A stretch of 10,012 bases of DNA from Candidatus Bathyarchaeota archaeon (lineage in GTDB: Archaea; Thermoproteota; Bathyarchaeia; TCS64). The notes beneath the pieces are model-generated. The model saw nothing but the letters and a program-made list of their open reading frames with translations. It made no database searches and had not been told where the DNA came from. The stretch is taken from contig JABXKY010000154.1 of NCBI GenBank assembly GCA_013619005.1, forward strand, positions 1 to 10,012, given 5' to 3'. A program made the position numbers and the translations under genes. Shown here piece after piece: positions 1-6,618 of the stretch (the first letter of the stretch is position 1; every line of letters begins with the position of its first letter).

Positions 1-103
1 CCCCTTTCCTGCCATCATAGGACACGACTGTATGCCCCAGCTTGGTCAGGTGGTCCCGGAGCCAGACCCCCATCTTGCCGTCTGCCCCGATTATCGCGGT
101 CAT
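1..103 (-). CDS. tyrA: Prephenate dehydrogenase, N-terminal fragment (runs off left edge)
   Basis: The visible 34 residues begin a Rossmann NAD(P)-binding fold: a hydrophobic strand followed by GADGKMG, a variant of the GxGxxG dinucleotide loop, then a helix and a second strand (HTVVSYDG). This pattern and the position just after pheA point to TyrA, which oxidatively decarboxylates prephenate to 4-hydroxyphenylpyruvate for tyrosine. The frame is open back to an ATG at 130, and there are ATGs at 106 and 103. I chose 103 because it puts AGGA (111-108) four bases upstream and places the strand directly after Met, as in relatives; 130 has no ribosome binding site. No catalytic domain is visible, so arogenate specificity or a fusion partner cannot be excluded. 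It is the only gene of the operon with a substantial upstream gap. Confidence 0.8.
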   Translation of the reverse strand, partial: MTAIIGADGKMGVWLRDHLTKLGHTVVSYDGRKG

Positions 104-130
104 CATATCCTGAATTGGGGCATGAATCAT

Positions 131-137
131 GATAAAA
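131..137 (-). promoter_or_regulatory. Possible TATA-like box upstream of tyrA
   Basis: TTTTATC on the minus strand is centred about 28-31 nt upstream of the ATGs at 106 and 103, the spacing expected of an archaeal TATA box driving a nearly leaderless transcript. It lies in the only sizeable gap of the operon. There is no clear purine-rich BRE just upstream (the flank is CCCC), so the support is weak. Confidence 0.25.
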
Positions 138-146
138 GGGGTTTTG

Positions 147-167
147 GGCAGGTAGAGTTACCCTGCC
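147..167 (-). repeat. Stem-loop spanning the pheA stop codon
   Basis: The two arms form a near-perfect hairpin. GGCA (147-150) pairs with TGCC (164-167), GGTA (151-154) pairs with TACC (159-162), one base (163) is bulged and the loop is 4 nt (155-158). That gives eight base pairs in 21 nt, with the pheA stop codon (160-158) in the loop and stem. On the transcribed strand a short TTTT (137-134) follows about 9 nt later. It could be a weak terminator, an RNA processing site or an mRNA stabiliser between pheA and tyrA; the sequence does not decide which. Confidence 0.45.
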
Positions 168-970
168 TTGGGGTAAGAGCCCAGGTGCTTGATGTAAATC
201 GTGTAATCCTTCAGCCCCTCAACGGCCGCGTCCACATTCTCGTCGATAATGTTTCCGTCTACCTCGACGAAGAATATGTACTCCCAGGGCTTTCCCACCC
301 TGGGCCTTGACTCGATCTTGCTGAGGTTCACGCCTCTGGACGAGAACTCGCTCAGGGCACTGACAAGTGTGCCCGGCTTGTGCTCAACGATGAAGGCGAG
401 TGTCGTCTTGTCGTTACCCGTTGGTTCCCTGTTCTCGTAGCCGATCTCAAGGAACCTGGTGTAGTTCTCACTGTTTGTCTCGATGCCCTTCGCAAGGATC
501 TTCATGCCATACTCATCTGCAGCCTGGGCGCTGGCGACCCCCGCCGAGTCCCTTATGTCGTTCTCCTTGATCCACTTGACGCTACCCGCCGTGTCGTAGA
601 AGCTGACCGCCTCAATGTCGTGGCCTTCAAGCCACTCCCTGCTCTGGCCGAGGGCCTGGGGGTGGCTGTAAGCCTTCTTGATGTCCGCGAGCTCCGAGTC
701 AGGGTGCCCGATCAGGCAGTGCTGTATCCTGTGGATCTCCTCGCCGCTGGCCTTCAGGCTCCTCTCATTGAGCAGGTCGTATGCCCTGACTATGGTTCCC
801 TCGATGGTGTTCTCCACTGGGACGAGCCCCAAGTCTGCTCTCCCAGCCTCGACGGCCCTGTAGACGTCCCTCAAGTAGGGGCATGGGACACTCTCGACCC
901 CTGTCCCGTAGTGTTTGAATATGGCTTCCTCGCTGTAGGCGCCCTTCTCTCCCTGGAATGCAACCCTCAT
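158..970 (-). CDS. pheA: Prephenate dehydratase with C-terminal ACT domain
   Basis: This 270-residue protein converts prephenate to phenylpyruvate, the committed step to phenylalanine. It opens with MRVAFQGEKGAYSE. The catalytic domain shows PVENT (51-55), SHPQAL (102-107), DTA (126-128) and the TRF motif (171-173) with its catalytic threonine. A C-terminal ACT domain follows, with PGTLVSAL (199-206) and ESRP (220-223), the signature of phenylalanine feedback binding in this family. Length is typical of a monofunctional dehydratase. I chose the ATG at 970, although the frame extends to 994, because it matches the family N-terminus, makes a 4-nt ATGA overlap with the chorismate mutase stop, and has GGAGG seven bases upstream. 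The mutase is a separate gene here, unlike the fused enterobacterial P-protein. This is the only visible ACT domain in the operon, so it is the likely feedback control point for phenylalanine. Confidence 0.96.
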   Translation of the reverse strand: MRVAFQGEKGAYSEEAIFKHYGTGVESVPCPYLRDVYRAVEAGRADLGLVPVENTIEGTIVRAYDLLNERSLKASGEEIHRIQHCLIGHPDSELADIKKAYSHPQALGQSREWLEGHDIEAVSFYDTAGSVKWIKENDIRDSAGVASAQAADEYGMKILAKGIETNSENYTRFLEIGYENREPTGNDKTTLAFIVEHKPGTLVSALSEFSSRGVNLSKIESRPRVGKPWEYIFFVEVDGNIIDENVDAAVEGLKDYTIYIKHLGSYPKAG

Positions 971-1239
971 TGTCGTTCCTCCGCCTCCACGCACAACCTG
1001 ATGATCTCCTTGAATATCCTTTCTATGCCCTCCGGGTCAATATTCTTTACCTCGGCCTTGCCCCTGATCCTGTCAAGTATCGCCTGTTCTCTGGTCTTAT
1101 CAACGACGGGCTTGCCGTGCCGCTTTTTGATCTCGCCGATCTTTAACGCGGCGAGGACCCTTTCCTCGATTTTCTCTATTATCTCGTTGTTGAGCCTGTC
1201 AATGGTCTCCCTGTGTGGCCTTATCTCTTCCTCGTACAT
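967..1239 (-). CDS. aroQ: Chorismate mutase, AroQ class, monofunctional
   Basis: A 90-residue all-helical protein that rearranges chorismate to prephenate, the branch point to Phe and Tyr. The AroQ pattern is clear: Arg10 in the first helix (HRETIDRLNNEI), Arg27 after the next turn, Lys38 in GEIKK, and Arg50 in KTREQAIL. These match the substrate-binding Arg, Arg, Lys and Arg of the E. coli mutase domain (R11, R28, K39, R51). The frame can start at a GTG at 1248, inside the end of aroC. I prefer the ATG at 1239 because AGGTGA (1250-1245) sits five bases upstream and the start then falls 1 nt after the aroC stop. Its own stop overlaps the pheA start. In some organisms a free AroQ mutase binds and regulates DAHP synthase; that is possible here but not shown. 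The symbol aroQ is also used for an unrelated type II dehydroquinase. Confidence 0.93.
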   Translation of the reverse strand: MYEEEIRPHRETIDRLNNEIIEKIEERVLAALKIGEIKKRHGKPVVDKTREQAILDRIRGKAEVKNIDPEGIERIFKEIIRLCVEAEERQ

Positions 1240-1240
1240 T

Positions 1241-2323
1241 TCATTCACCTAGAACCTGCGGTATCACTCCCGCCCTCAACGTGTGGTCCGCCAGCACCAC
1301 CGCCATCATGGCCTCCACCACGGGCACCGCCCTGGGGACGATGCATGGGTCATGCCTTCCCTCAACCTTGATTGTTGTCTCCTCCATCTCCTGGAGGTCA
1401 ACTGTTTTCTGCTCCAAGCCGATGCTGGGGGTGGGCTTGAACGTGACCGTGGCCTCTATGGGCATTCCGCTGCTGATGCCACCCAGGACACCTCCGCTGT
1501 TGTTAGTCTCCGTAACGACCTTCCCGTCCCTGATGACGTACTGGTCATTCGCCTCCGAGCCCCTGAGCCCGGCGTACAGGATGCCTGCCCCGAACTCCAC
1601 CGCCTTAACGGCGGGGATCGCGTACAACGCCTTGGCGATGTCCCCCTCAAGGGTGTCGAAGATGGGCTGACCGATACCCCTCGGCGGGTTCAATGCGATC
1701 ACCTTGACCTTCCCTCCGACGCTGTCTCCCTCTGATCTCGCCTCCTCGATGACCCTGATCATCTCCTCGGCTGCCGCCTCGTCAGGGCAGCGGACCATGT
1801 TGGATTCAGTGACCTTGGCTGGGTCCACGTCCTTGGCGACGACGGGGCCAATCTGTTGAGTGTAGGCGACGATATTGGTACCAATACCATCGAGGACCTG
1901 TTTGGCTACCGCCCCCGCCATCACGAAGCCGGCTGTGTTCCTACCAGAGAACCGTCCCCCTCCCCTGGGGTCCTGGTTCTCACCGTACCTGAGGCCAGCC
2001 GTGTAGTCCGCGTGTCCAGGGCGGGGGGTCCACCTTGCCTCAAGGTACTTGGACGAGTCCCTGTCCTGGTTCCTGATGATGATGGTGATGGGCGCGCCCG
2101 TGGTTACTCCCTCGTAGAGGCCTGTGAGCACCTCCGCCCTGTCCGCCTCGTTTCGGGTGGTTGATACCTTGCTCTGCCCCGGCCGCCTCCTGTCCAGGTC
2201 TTTTTGGAGCTTATCCATATCAAGTTCAAGTCCCGCTGGGCAGCCGTCGATTACAACTCCCACTATCTTGCCGTGGCTCTCCCCGATGTTGGTTATCCTA
2301 AAAGATGTCCCTAACGTGTTCAA
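1241..2323 (-). CDS. aroC: Chorismate synthase
   Basis: A 360-residue FMN-dependent enzyme that makes chorismate from 5-enolpyruvylshikimate 3-phosphate. Family motifs are present in order: GESHG (14-18, catalytic His17), RRRPGQ (45-50), RPGHADYT (101-108, second catalytic His104), a GGGRFSGR segment (121-128), NNSGGVLGGISSGMP (274-288) and RHDPC (333-337). The start is a TTG at 2323: it gives the family N-terminus MNTLGTSFR, overlaps the aroA stop as TTGA, and has GAGGAG six bases upstream. GGGRFSGRNT replaces the common bacterial GGGRxSARET, a variant I associate with archaeal-type sequences. Residues 137-140 (IGTN) are encoded by one of three identical palindromes in this operon. No flavin reductase domain is visible, so it is probably monofunctional and depends on an external source of reduced FMN. 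Confidence 0.97.
   Translation of the reverse strand: MNTLGTSFRITNIGESHGKIVGVVIDGCPAGLELDMDKLQKDLDRRRPGQSKVSTTRNEADRAEVLTGLYEGVTTGAPITIIIRNQDRDSSKYLEARWTPRPGHADYTAGLRYGENQDPRGGGRFSGRNTAGFVMAGAVAKQVLDGIGTNIVAYTQQIGPVVAKDVDPAKVTESNMVRCPDEAAAEEMIRVIEEARSEGDSVGGKVKVIALNPPRGIGQPIFDTLEGDIAKALYAIPAVKAVEFGAGILYAGLRGSEANDQYVIRDGKVVTETNNSGGVLGGISSGMPIEATVTFKPTPSIGLEQKTVDLQEMEETTIKVEGRHDPCIVPRAVPVVEAMMAVVLADHTLRAGVIPQVLGE
1873..1886. repeat. Palindrome TATTGGTACCAATA, copy 1 (inside aroC)
   Basis: A perfect 14-bp palindrome. Its 12-bp core, ATTGGTACCAAT, recurs in aroE and aroD. Read on the minus strand the core is ATT GGT ACC AAT, Ile-Gly-Thr-Asn at AroC residues 137-140, just before the strand leading to QQIGPV. 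Confidence 0.9.
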
Positions 2324-3582
2324 TCCGTTCTCCTCGTCTCCGCTCCCAGCGACGCCAGGTCAACCCAGAACCCTGGGTAAGACTTGCTGATGCAGTCTGG
2401 GTCATTGATTATTGTCTCCCCCTCGGCAACGGTGCCCAGGACTGCGAAGCTCATGGCGATTCTGTGGTCCCCGTGGGGGTCTATCGACGCGCCTTTGAGA
2501 GGGCCGCCCTGGATGATGCAGGTGTCGTTCACGACCTGTACCCGTGCGCCCATCCTTCTCAGCCCCTCTGCCATCGCTTCCACTCTGTCTGACTCCTTTA
2601 GTTTGAGTCGCCCGAGCCCCGTCAACGTGCTCTTGCCCTGCGCTGTCGCGCAGAGGCTTGAAATTACTGGGAATATGTCAGGGCAGTCTCTGAGGTCCAT
2701 CTCGATGCCGTTCAGGATCGATTTCTCTGTTGTTACCCTGTTCCCCTTGACCTTTACCTGCGCCCCCATCAAGTTGAGGGCTTGTATTATCTCCTTGTCT
2801 GCCTGGCTGCTCTCTATCCCCAGGTTGTCAACGTGGACCTTGCCTGATAGGGCCCCTGCAGCCAACATGAACGAGGCAGACGACCAGTCCCCCTCGATCC
2901 GGGTTCTTGTTGGCCTGTACCTTCCCAGGGGGACTTTTATCTCGATACCACCATGTTTCGAAATCGCTTTTACCCCGCTTTTCCTCATCGCGTCCAGCGT
3001 CATCTGGACGTAGGGCTTTGACTCAAGCCTGGATGTTACCTTGACTGTAACCGGCTCAACTGCGTATGGGGCGGTTAGTAAAATTGACGAGATGAACTGG
3101 CTGCTCACATCGCCCCTGATCTCCGCGACACCCCCCTTCATTTTTCCCTTTATTTTGATCGGAGGGTATCCGCCTTCACTCCAAGTCTGGACACCTAGCT
3201 GCTCCAATGCCTCTAGTAGCGGGGCGTTTGGCCTCCTCAGCAACTGGGGGGCTCCCGTCACCTCACACCACTCATCCAGCAGGCTGCAGGTGCCCAGCAG
3301 GAGCCTCAGGGTTGTCCCAGACTGGTTGCAGTTGATTACACCCGAGGGCACGGTGATCTGACCACCCTCGACTAGCCATCTACCCCCCTCTTCTTTGATG
3401 TTGATACCCAGCGTCTTTAACCCGGATACCGTTGCCGCCGTATCATCGCAGACGAGGGGCCTCTCCAACACACTTCCCCCCTCCGCGAGGCCCGCGGTGA
3501 TGAGGTGGCGGTGGGTCATGCTCTTACTCGGCGGTGCCTCCACAGAGCCGTAGATGTCCCTTTTCCTTATTGTGACTCTCAT
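2320..3582 (-). CDS. aroA: 3-phosphoshikimate 1-carboxyvinyltransferase (EPSP synthase)
   Basis: A 420-residue enzyme that transfers the enolpyruvyl group of PEP to shikimate 3-phosphate. It has the double-domain EPSP synthase layout: PPSKSMTHR (17-25; Lys20, Ser21 and Arg25 bind substrate), NQSGTTLR (86-93), LLRRP (114-118), SSQF (160-163), GDWSSASF (231-238), DCPD with catalytic Asp302, KESDR (339-343), GDHR (371-374) and Lys400. The ATG at 3582 overlaps the aroK stop as ATGA, with AGGGGG about eight bases upstream. Its own TGA overlaps the TTG start of aroC. The position equivalent to E. coli Pro101, next to the PEP loop, is Leu94 here; changes at that site affect glyphosate binding in other EPSP synthases, but nothing can be concluded for this protein without assay. 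Length and motifs are complete. Confidence 0.97.
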   Translation of the reverse strand: MRVTIRKRDIYGSVEAPPSKSMTHRHLITAGLAEGGSVLERPLVCDDTAATVSGLKTLGINIKEEGGRWLVEGGQITVPSGVINCNQSGTTLRLLLGTCSLLDEWCEVTGAPQLLRRPNAPLLEALEQLGVQTWSEGGYPPIKIKGKMKGGVAEIRGDVSSQFISSILLTAPYAVEPVTVKVTSRLESKPYVQMTLDAMRKSGVKAISKHGGIEIKVPLGRYRPTRTRIEGDWSSASFMLAAGALSGKVHVDNLGIESSQADKEIIQALNLMGAQVKVKGNRVTTEKSILNGIEMDLRDCPDIFPVISSLCATAQGKSTLTGLGRLKLKESDRVEAMAEGLRRMGARVQVVNDTCIIQGGPLKGASIDPHGDHRIAMSFAVLGTVAEGETIINDPDCISKSYPGFWVDLASLGAETRRTD

Positions 3583-4079
3583 GGTAGCAGCCCCCTGATC
3601 TCATCTGCAACTTCCTTCGACGTCTTATCCGTTGTATCAATCGTGACCTCGGCGTACCTCTCGTACACGGGTCTCCGTTTAGCGATCAGTTCCTCGACGG
3701 TCTTCCTCGGGTCATCAACTTTCAGCAGTGGTCTGTGGGACTCCTTTCCCGTTCTCTCCAGAATCTCATCGACGCTGGCTGTCAGGTACACAAGGGTGCT
3801 TGACACCCTCAGCGCCTCGGTATTCACAAGGTCAGCCAGCGCCCCGCCCCCACAGCCTATGACGTAGCCGTCCTTCCCTGAAAGCTCCCTCACAAGGTCA
3901 CGCTCAAGCTCCCTGAACCTTGCCTCCCCGTCATCCATGAATATCTCGGGGATGGTCTTCCCTGTCCTTCTCTCGATCTCGTCGTCCATGTCTATGAACT
4001 CGTAGCCCAGGGCTTCCGCTAGGAGCGCCCCTGATGTGGTCTTCCCGACCCCCATGAACCCGTAGACAGCGACATTCAT
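3579..4079 (-). CDS. aroK: Shikimate kinase, P-loop (bacterial AroK/AroL) type
   Basis: A 166-residue kinase that phosphorylates the 3-hydroxyl of shikimate with ATP. It shows a Walker A loop GFMGVGKT (7-14), a DMD pair (30 and 32) for Mg and shikimate, Arg56 in ARFRELE, a GGG loop (77-79), the lid motif RPLL (116-119), and RRPVYE (135-140) near the nucleotide site. This is the nucleoside-monophosphate-kinase fold of bacterial AroK. Most characterised archaeal shikimate kinases are unrelated GHMP-family proteins, so this gene probably represents replacement or transfer if the organism is an archaeon. Codon use looks like its neighbours, so any transfer is not recent. The ATG at 4079 lies 1 nt after the aroE stop, with GGAGAGG about seven bases upstream. 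The 3' end overlaps aroA by 4 nt. Confidence 0.95.
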   Translation of the reverse strand: MNVAVYGFMGVGKTTSGALLAEALGYEFIDMDDEIERRTGKTIPEIFMDDGEARFRELERDLVRELSGKDGYVIGCGGGALADLVNTEALRVSSTLVYLTASVDEILERTGKESHRPLLKVDDPRKTVEELIAKRRPVYERYAEVTIDTTDKTSKEVADEIRGLLP

Positions 4080-4080
4080 C

Positions 4081-4899
4081 CTAGTGCCTCTCCAGTAACG
4101 CCTTCTTCGCGGCGTCGTACATAGTTTGAGCTGAGGGTCTTACCCCCGTCCATATCTCGAATGCCTCTACCCCCTGGTAGACAAGCATCCAGAGGCCGCC
4201 CAGGGACCTGCCTCCTGCTTCCTCCACGTCCAGCATGATCTGGGTCTTCAGCGGGTTGTAGACTATATCGAACACCATCTGCCCCTCGTGGAGGTGCCTC
4301 TTGTCTATTGGTGAAGCACCGACGTTGGGGTGCATCCCGACGGGCGTTGCATTTACTATGATGTCCGCTGACTCGATGAGCGCCTGATCATAGATGATGG
4401 ACCCGCTATTGGTACCAATACGCTCAGCCAGCGCCCTCGCCTTCTCGACCGTCCGGTTGAGGATGGTAAGCTCCTTTACCCTCGGCGCGAGCTGCGCTGC
4501 GAGGGCGTTCGCGGCTCCTCCTGCTCCTAGCAGGATGGTTTTTGCCTGGCTGATATCACCGTAGGACTCAATCAGGGCCTTCACACCGCCCGTGGCGTCC
4601 GTGTTGTACCCTGTGAGCACTCCGTCCTTCCACTGGAGTGTGTTAACGGCGCCAGCCCTCTCGGCTGACCCGTCCAGCTCATCCACGAGTCTAAGCATCT
4701 CGATCTTGTGGGGGATGGTTACGCTCGCCCCGCCGAACTCGTCAACCTTGATCTTGGCCTTTATTGTATATGCAAGCCTTGACGGCTCCACGCCCAGCGA
4801 ACTGTAATCGTGGGGCATGCCCAGCTCCTTGAATGCCGCGTTGTGCATCGGCGGGCTAACCGAGTGGCCCACGGGGTAGCCTAGCAGGTAGAACTTCAC
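4081..4899 (-). CDS. aroE: Shikimate dehydrogenase (NADP-dependent)
   Basis: A 272-residue enzyme that reduces 3-dehydroshikimate to shikimate. The substrate domain shows GHSVSPPMHN (11-20), VTIPHK with catalytic Lys65, AGAVNT (Asn86) and NTDATGG with Asp101. The nucleotide domain has the glycine loop GAGGAANAL (125-133) and NRT (148-150), typical of NADP preference, then NATPVGM (183-189), YNPLKT (214-219) and YQGVEAF (241-247). The start is GTG at 4899: it gives MKFYLLGYPVGHSVSP, overlaps the aroD stop as GTGA, and is preceded by AGGAGGAT about six bases upstream. Residues 161-164 (IGTN) in the nucleotide domain carry the second copy of the repeated palindrome, in a stretch that is not a conserved family motif. 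No dehydroquinase fusion is present; that activity is the separate upstream gene. Confidence 0.97.
   Translation of the reverse strand: MKFYLLGYPVGHSVSPPMHNAAFKELGMPHDYSSLGVEPSRLAYTIKAKIKVDEFGGASVTIPHKIEMLRLVDELDGSAERAGAVNTLQWKDGVLTGYNTDATGGVKALIESYGDISQAKTILLGAGGAANALAAQLAPRVKELTILNRTVEKARALAERIGTNSGSIIYDQALIESADIIVNATPVGMHPNVGASPIDKRHLHEGQMVFDIVYNPLKTQIMLDVEEAGGRSLGGLWMLVYQGVEAFEIWTGVRPSAQTMYDAAKKALLERH
4407..4420. repeat. Palindrome TATTGGTACCAATA, copy 2 (inside aroE)
   Basis: A perfect 14-bp palindrome identical to the one in aroC. It encodes Ile-Gly-Thr-Asn at AroE residues 161-164 in the same register (ATT GGT ACC AAT), between ALAER and SGSII, where conservation is low in the family. 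Confidence 0.9.
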
Positions 4900-5564
4900 T
4901 GGCTTATCCTCCTGTAAATCTCCTTGAGGTGAGTTAATGGGACTTGCCCTGGCGCCAGCTCCTTTCCCCCTTCGAGGGATGCGTAGGTGAACAGGGCGCC
5001 TGACAGCGGTGCAAAAATCCTTGATGTGACCCCTTTCTCCCCCATCCCGAAGGAGACGTTTCCGGGGTGCTCGTTGTTGAACTTGATATACGGTAGGTTG
5101 TCCTGAATCGAGTCAGTCCAACCGACGATCTTGATCACGTCGCATCCCGTCTTTTTTAGCTCAGCGTATTTCTCCTCAATCCGGGCTGTGTCCAATGGGT
5201 TCTTGAAATCGTGGTACGAAGCTATGACGATGGCCCGATCCTTTTTCAGTTCGGCAACCAACTTTTCGAGGTTCTCTGTGGTGGACGCTAGGTCAATGTA
5301 TGTGAAATCCGCTTTCACGGCTTCCCTTAGTAACTGGACGCGTTCTTTTTCCGGTTCCTTCGCCTTGCCGCCCTGATCAGGTCGTCTATTGGTACCAATT
5401 AGCGGGACCTTGCTGGCCTCAACGATGCCAGCCAAATCCAGCGGCTCATCCCTGTAGTCCATCCTTATCTCGATGATGTTCGCCTCTGTGCCCACATGTT
5501 TTACGTCCTCGACTGTCTGCTCTGAGGTTCTAGCTTGGATGGAGACGCATATCCACGGCTTCAC
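4896..5564 (-). CDS. aroD: 3-dehydroquinate dehydratase, type I
   Basis: A 222-residue (beta/alpha)8 enzyme that dehydrates 3-dehydroquinate through a Schiff base. The type I signature residues are present: EIRMD (32-36) for substrate binding, RRPDQGG (60-66), catalytic His118 in SYHDF, Schiff-base Lys145 in CDVIKI, Arg182 in TSRIF, and Gln207 in PGQVP. Length fits the short archaeal form. The start is GTG at 5564, overlapping the aroB stop as GTGA, with GAGGGAG about seven bases upstream. The stop likewise overlaps the GTG start of aroE. Residues 56-59 (IGTN), just before the substrate-binding arginines, carry the third copy of the palindrome shared with aroC and aroE. Type I rather than type II dehydroquinase fits an archaeal origin. 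Confidence 0.97.
   Translation of the reverse strand: MKPWICVSIQARTSEQTVEDVKHVGTEANIIEIRMDYRDEPLDLAGIVEASKVPLIGTNRRPDQGGKAKEPEKERVQLLREAVKADFTYIDLASTTENLEKLVAELKKDRAIVIASYHDFKNPLDTARIEEKYAELKKTGCDVIKIVGWTDSIQDNLPYIKFNNEHPGNVSFGMGEKGVTSRIFAPLSGALFTYASLEGGKELAPGQVPLTHLKEIYRRISQ
5387..5399. repeat. Palindrome ATTGGTACCAAT, copy 3 (inside aroD)
   Basis: The sequence is TATTGGTACCAAT followed by T, so the 12-bp core (5388-5399) is perfectly palindromic while the outermost pair mismatches. It encodes Ile-Gly-Thr-Asn at AroD residues 56-59 in the same reading register as the other two copies. Confidence 0.9.
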
Positions 5565-6616
5565 TGTAACTCCCTCAGCGCAGATGCGATAGTTTCCTCT
5601 GAGATGTACCTGAGCACAGGCTCCTCTCCTATCCCCGTCGGGAGGACGAACCTTATCCTGCCGTCCTCGGCCTTCTTGTCCCTGTGCATGACCTCCACCA
5701 TCTCCTCGATGGATAGGTCGGGCACATTGAAGGGTAGGCCGATTTTATTGAGAAGCCTCTCCAGTCTAGCCCTCATCTCGCTACCCACCATGCCCATCTC
5801 CTCGGCTATCAGGGCGGCGACGTTCATACCGATGGCGACTCCCTCACCGTGGTTGACGCCGTGCTTTGACAGGGTCTCTATGGAGTGGCCCGTAGTGTGA
5901 CCATAGTTCAGCGAGGCCCGGATTCCCTTATCGTCCCGTTCGTCCTGTTCAACCAACTTCGCCTTGATGGCCGCGCACCTTGCGATGATCTCCACCATGG
6001 TCTCGGGCTCAAGGTCAGCTATGGGCGTCTCCTCGATGATTTGGAATATCACTTTATCCGAGATAACCCCGTACTTCACTGTCTCCGCCATTCCCGACCT
6101 AACCTCCCTATCCGGGAGCGACTTTAGGAACAGGGGATCGATGATTACCTTTGATGGCTGGTGGAAGCTCCCCACGAGGTTCTTTCCCTTGGGGTGGTTC
6201 ACCGCTGTTTTTCCGCCAATGGCGCTGTCCACCATACCGAGCAGGGTTGTTGGTACCTGAACCACGTCGATTCCCCTCATGTATATCGAGGCAACGAATC
6301 CAGCCAGGTCGCCGACGGTTCCCCCTCCCAGCGCTACGATCGTTGATTTCCTGTCGAGTCCGCACCCAAGGAGCTTCCCGAGGACCTCCTCCACAGTCTC
6401 CCATGTCTTCGCCTCCTCCCCGTCGGGGACCAGAATGAGTTCAATATCCCTGCCGATGGATTCGAGGAGATAACCGTACAGGTCGTTGATGATAGGCGTG
6501 GATATGACCGCAATCTTTCCATTCCCGGGTAGATGGTCCCCCAGCCTATCTACTAGTCCTGTTCCGATGATAATGGGGTAAGAACGGGCCCCCAGGCCCA
6601 CGCTGATCGTCCGCAT
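5561..6616 (-). CDS. aroB: 3-dehydroquinate synthase
   Basis: A 351-residue NAD- and divalent-metal-dependent cyclase that turns DAHP into 3-dehydroquinate. Motifs run in order: PDGEEAKTW (64-72), the NAD-binding GGGTVGDLAGF (97-107), VPTTLLGMVDSAIGGKTAVN (121-140), KNLVGSFHQP (145-154), MAETVKYG with metal ligand Glu178, NYGHTTGHSIE (237-247; His240 as ligand, His244 adjacent to the active site) and NHGEG with ligand His256. The 16-residue spacing between the two histidine ligands matches the characterised Aspergillus enzyme. Its presence, with a DAHP synthase, means this organism uses the classical entry to the pathway and not the DHQ synthase II route of many methanogens. The ATG at 6616 lies 2 nt after the DAHP synthase stop, with a weak GAAGG about nine bases upstream. 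Confidence 0.97.
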   Translation of the reverse strand: MRTISVGLGARSYPIIIGTGLVDRLGDHLPGNGKIAVISTPIINDLYGYLLESIGRDIELILVPDGEEAKTWETVEEVLGKLLGCGLDRKSTIVALGGGTVGDLAGFVASIYMRGIDVVQVPTTLLGMVDSAIGGKTAVNHPKGKNLVGSFHQPSKVIIDPLFLKSLPDREVRSGMAETVKYGVISDKVIFQIIEETPIADLEPETMVEIIARCAAIKAKLVEQDERDDKGIRASLNYGHTTGHSIETLSKHGVNHGEGVAIGMNVAALIAEEMGMVGSEMRARLERLLNKIGLPFNVPDLSIEEMVEVMHRDKKAEDGRIRFVLPTGIGEEPVLRYISEETIASALRELQ

Positions 6617-6618
6617 GG

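Noticed and set aside
971..994. Upstream extension of pheA by eight codons (MRGGGGTT)
   Set aside because: The glycine-rich extension is the GGAGG ribosome binding region read as codons; the ATG at 970 matches the family start and the 4-nt overlap pattern.
380..1252. 290-codon open frame on the plus strand opposite pheA and chorismate mutase
   Set aside because: It is antisense to two genes with full family motifs, shows no recognisable domain, and long antisense frames are common in GC-rich DNA with this codon bias.
6250..6259. Possible fourth copy of the palindrome (TTGGTACCTG) in aroB
   Set aside because: Only TTGGTACC matches; the right flank differs and the frame encodes part of the conserved VPTT motif, not Ile-Gly-Thr-Asn.
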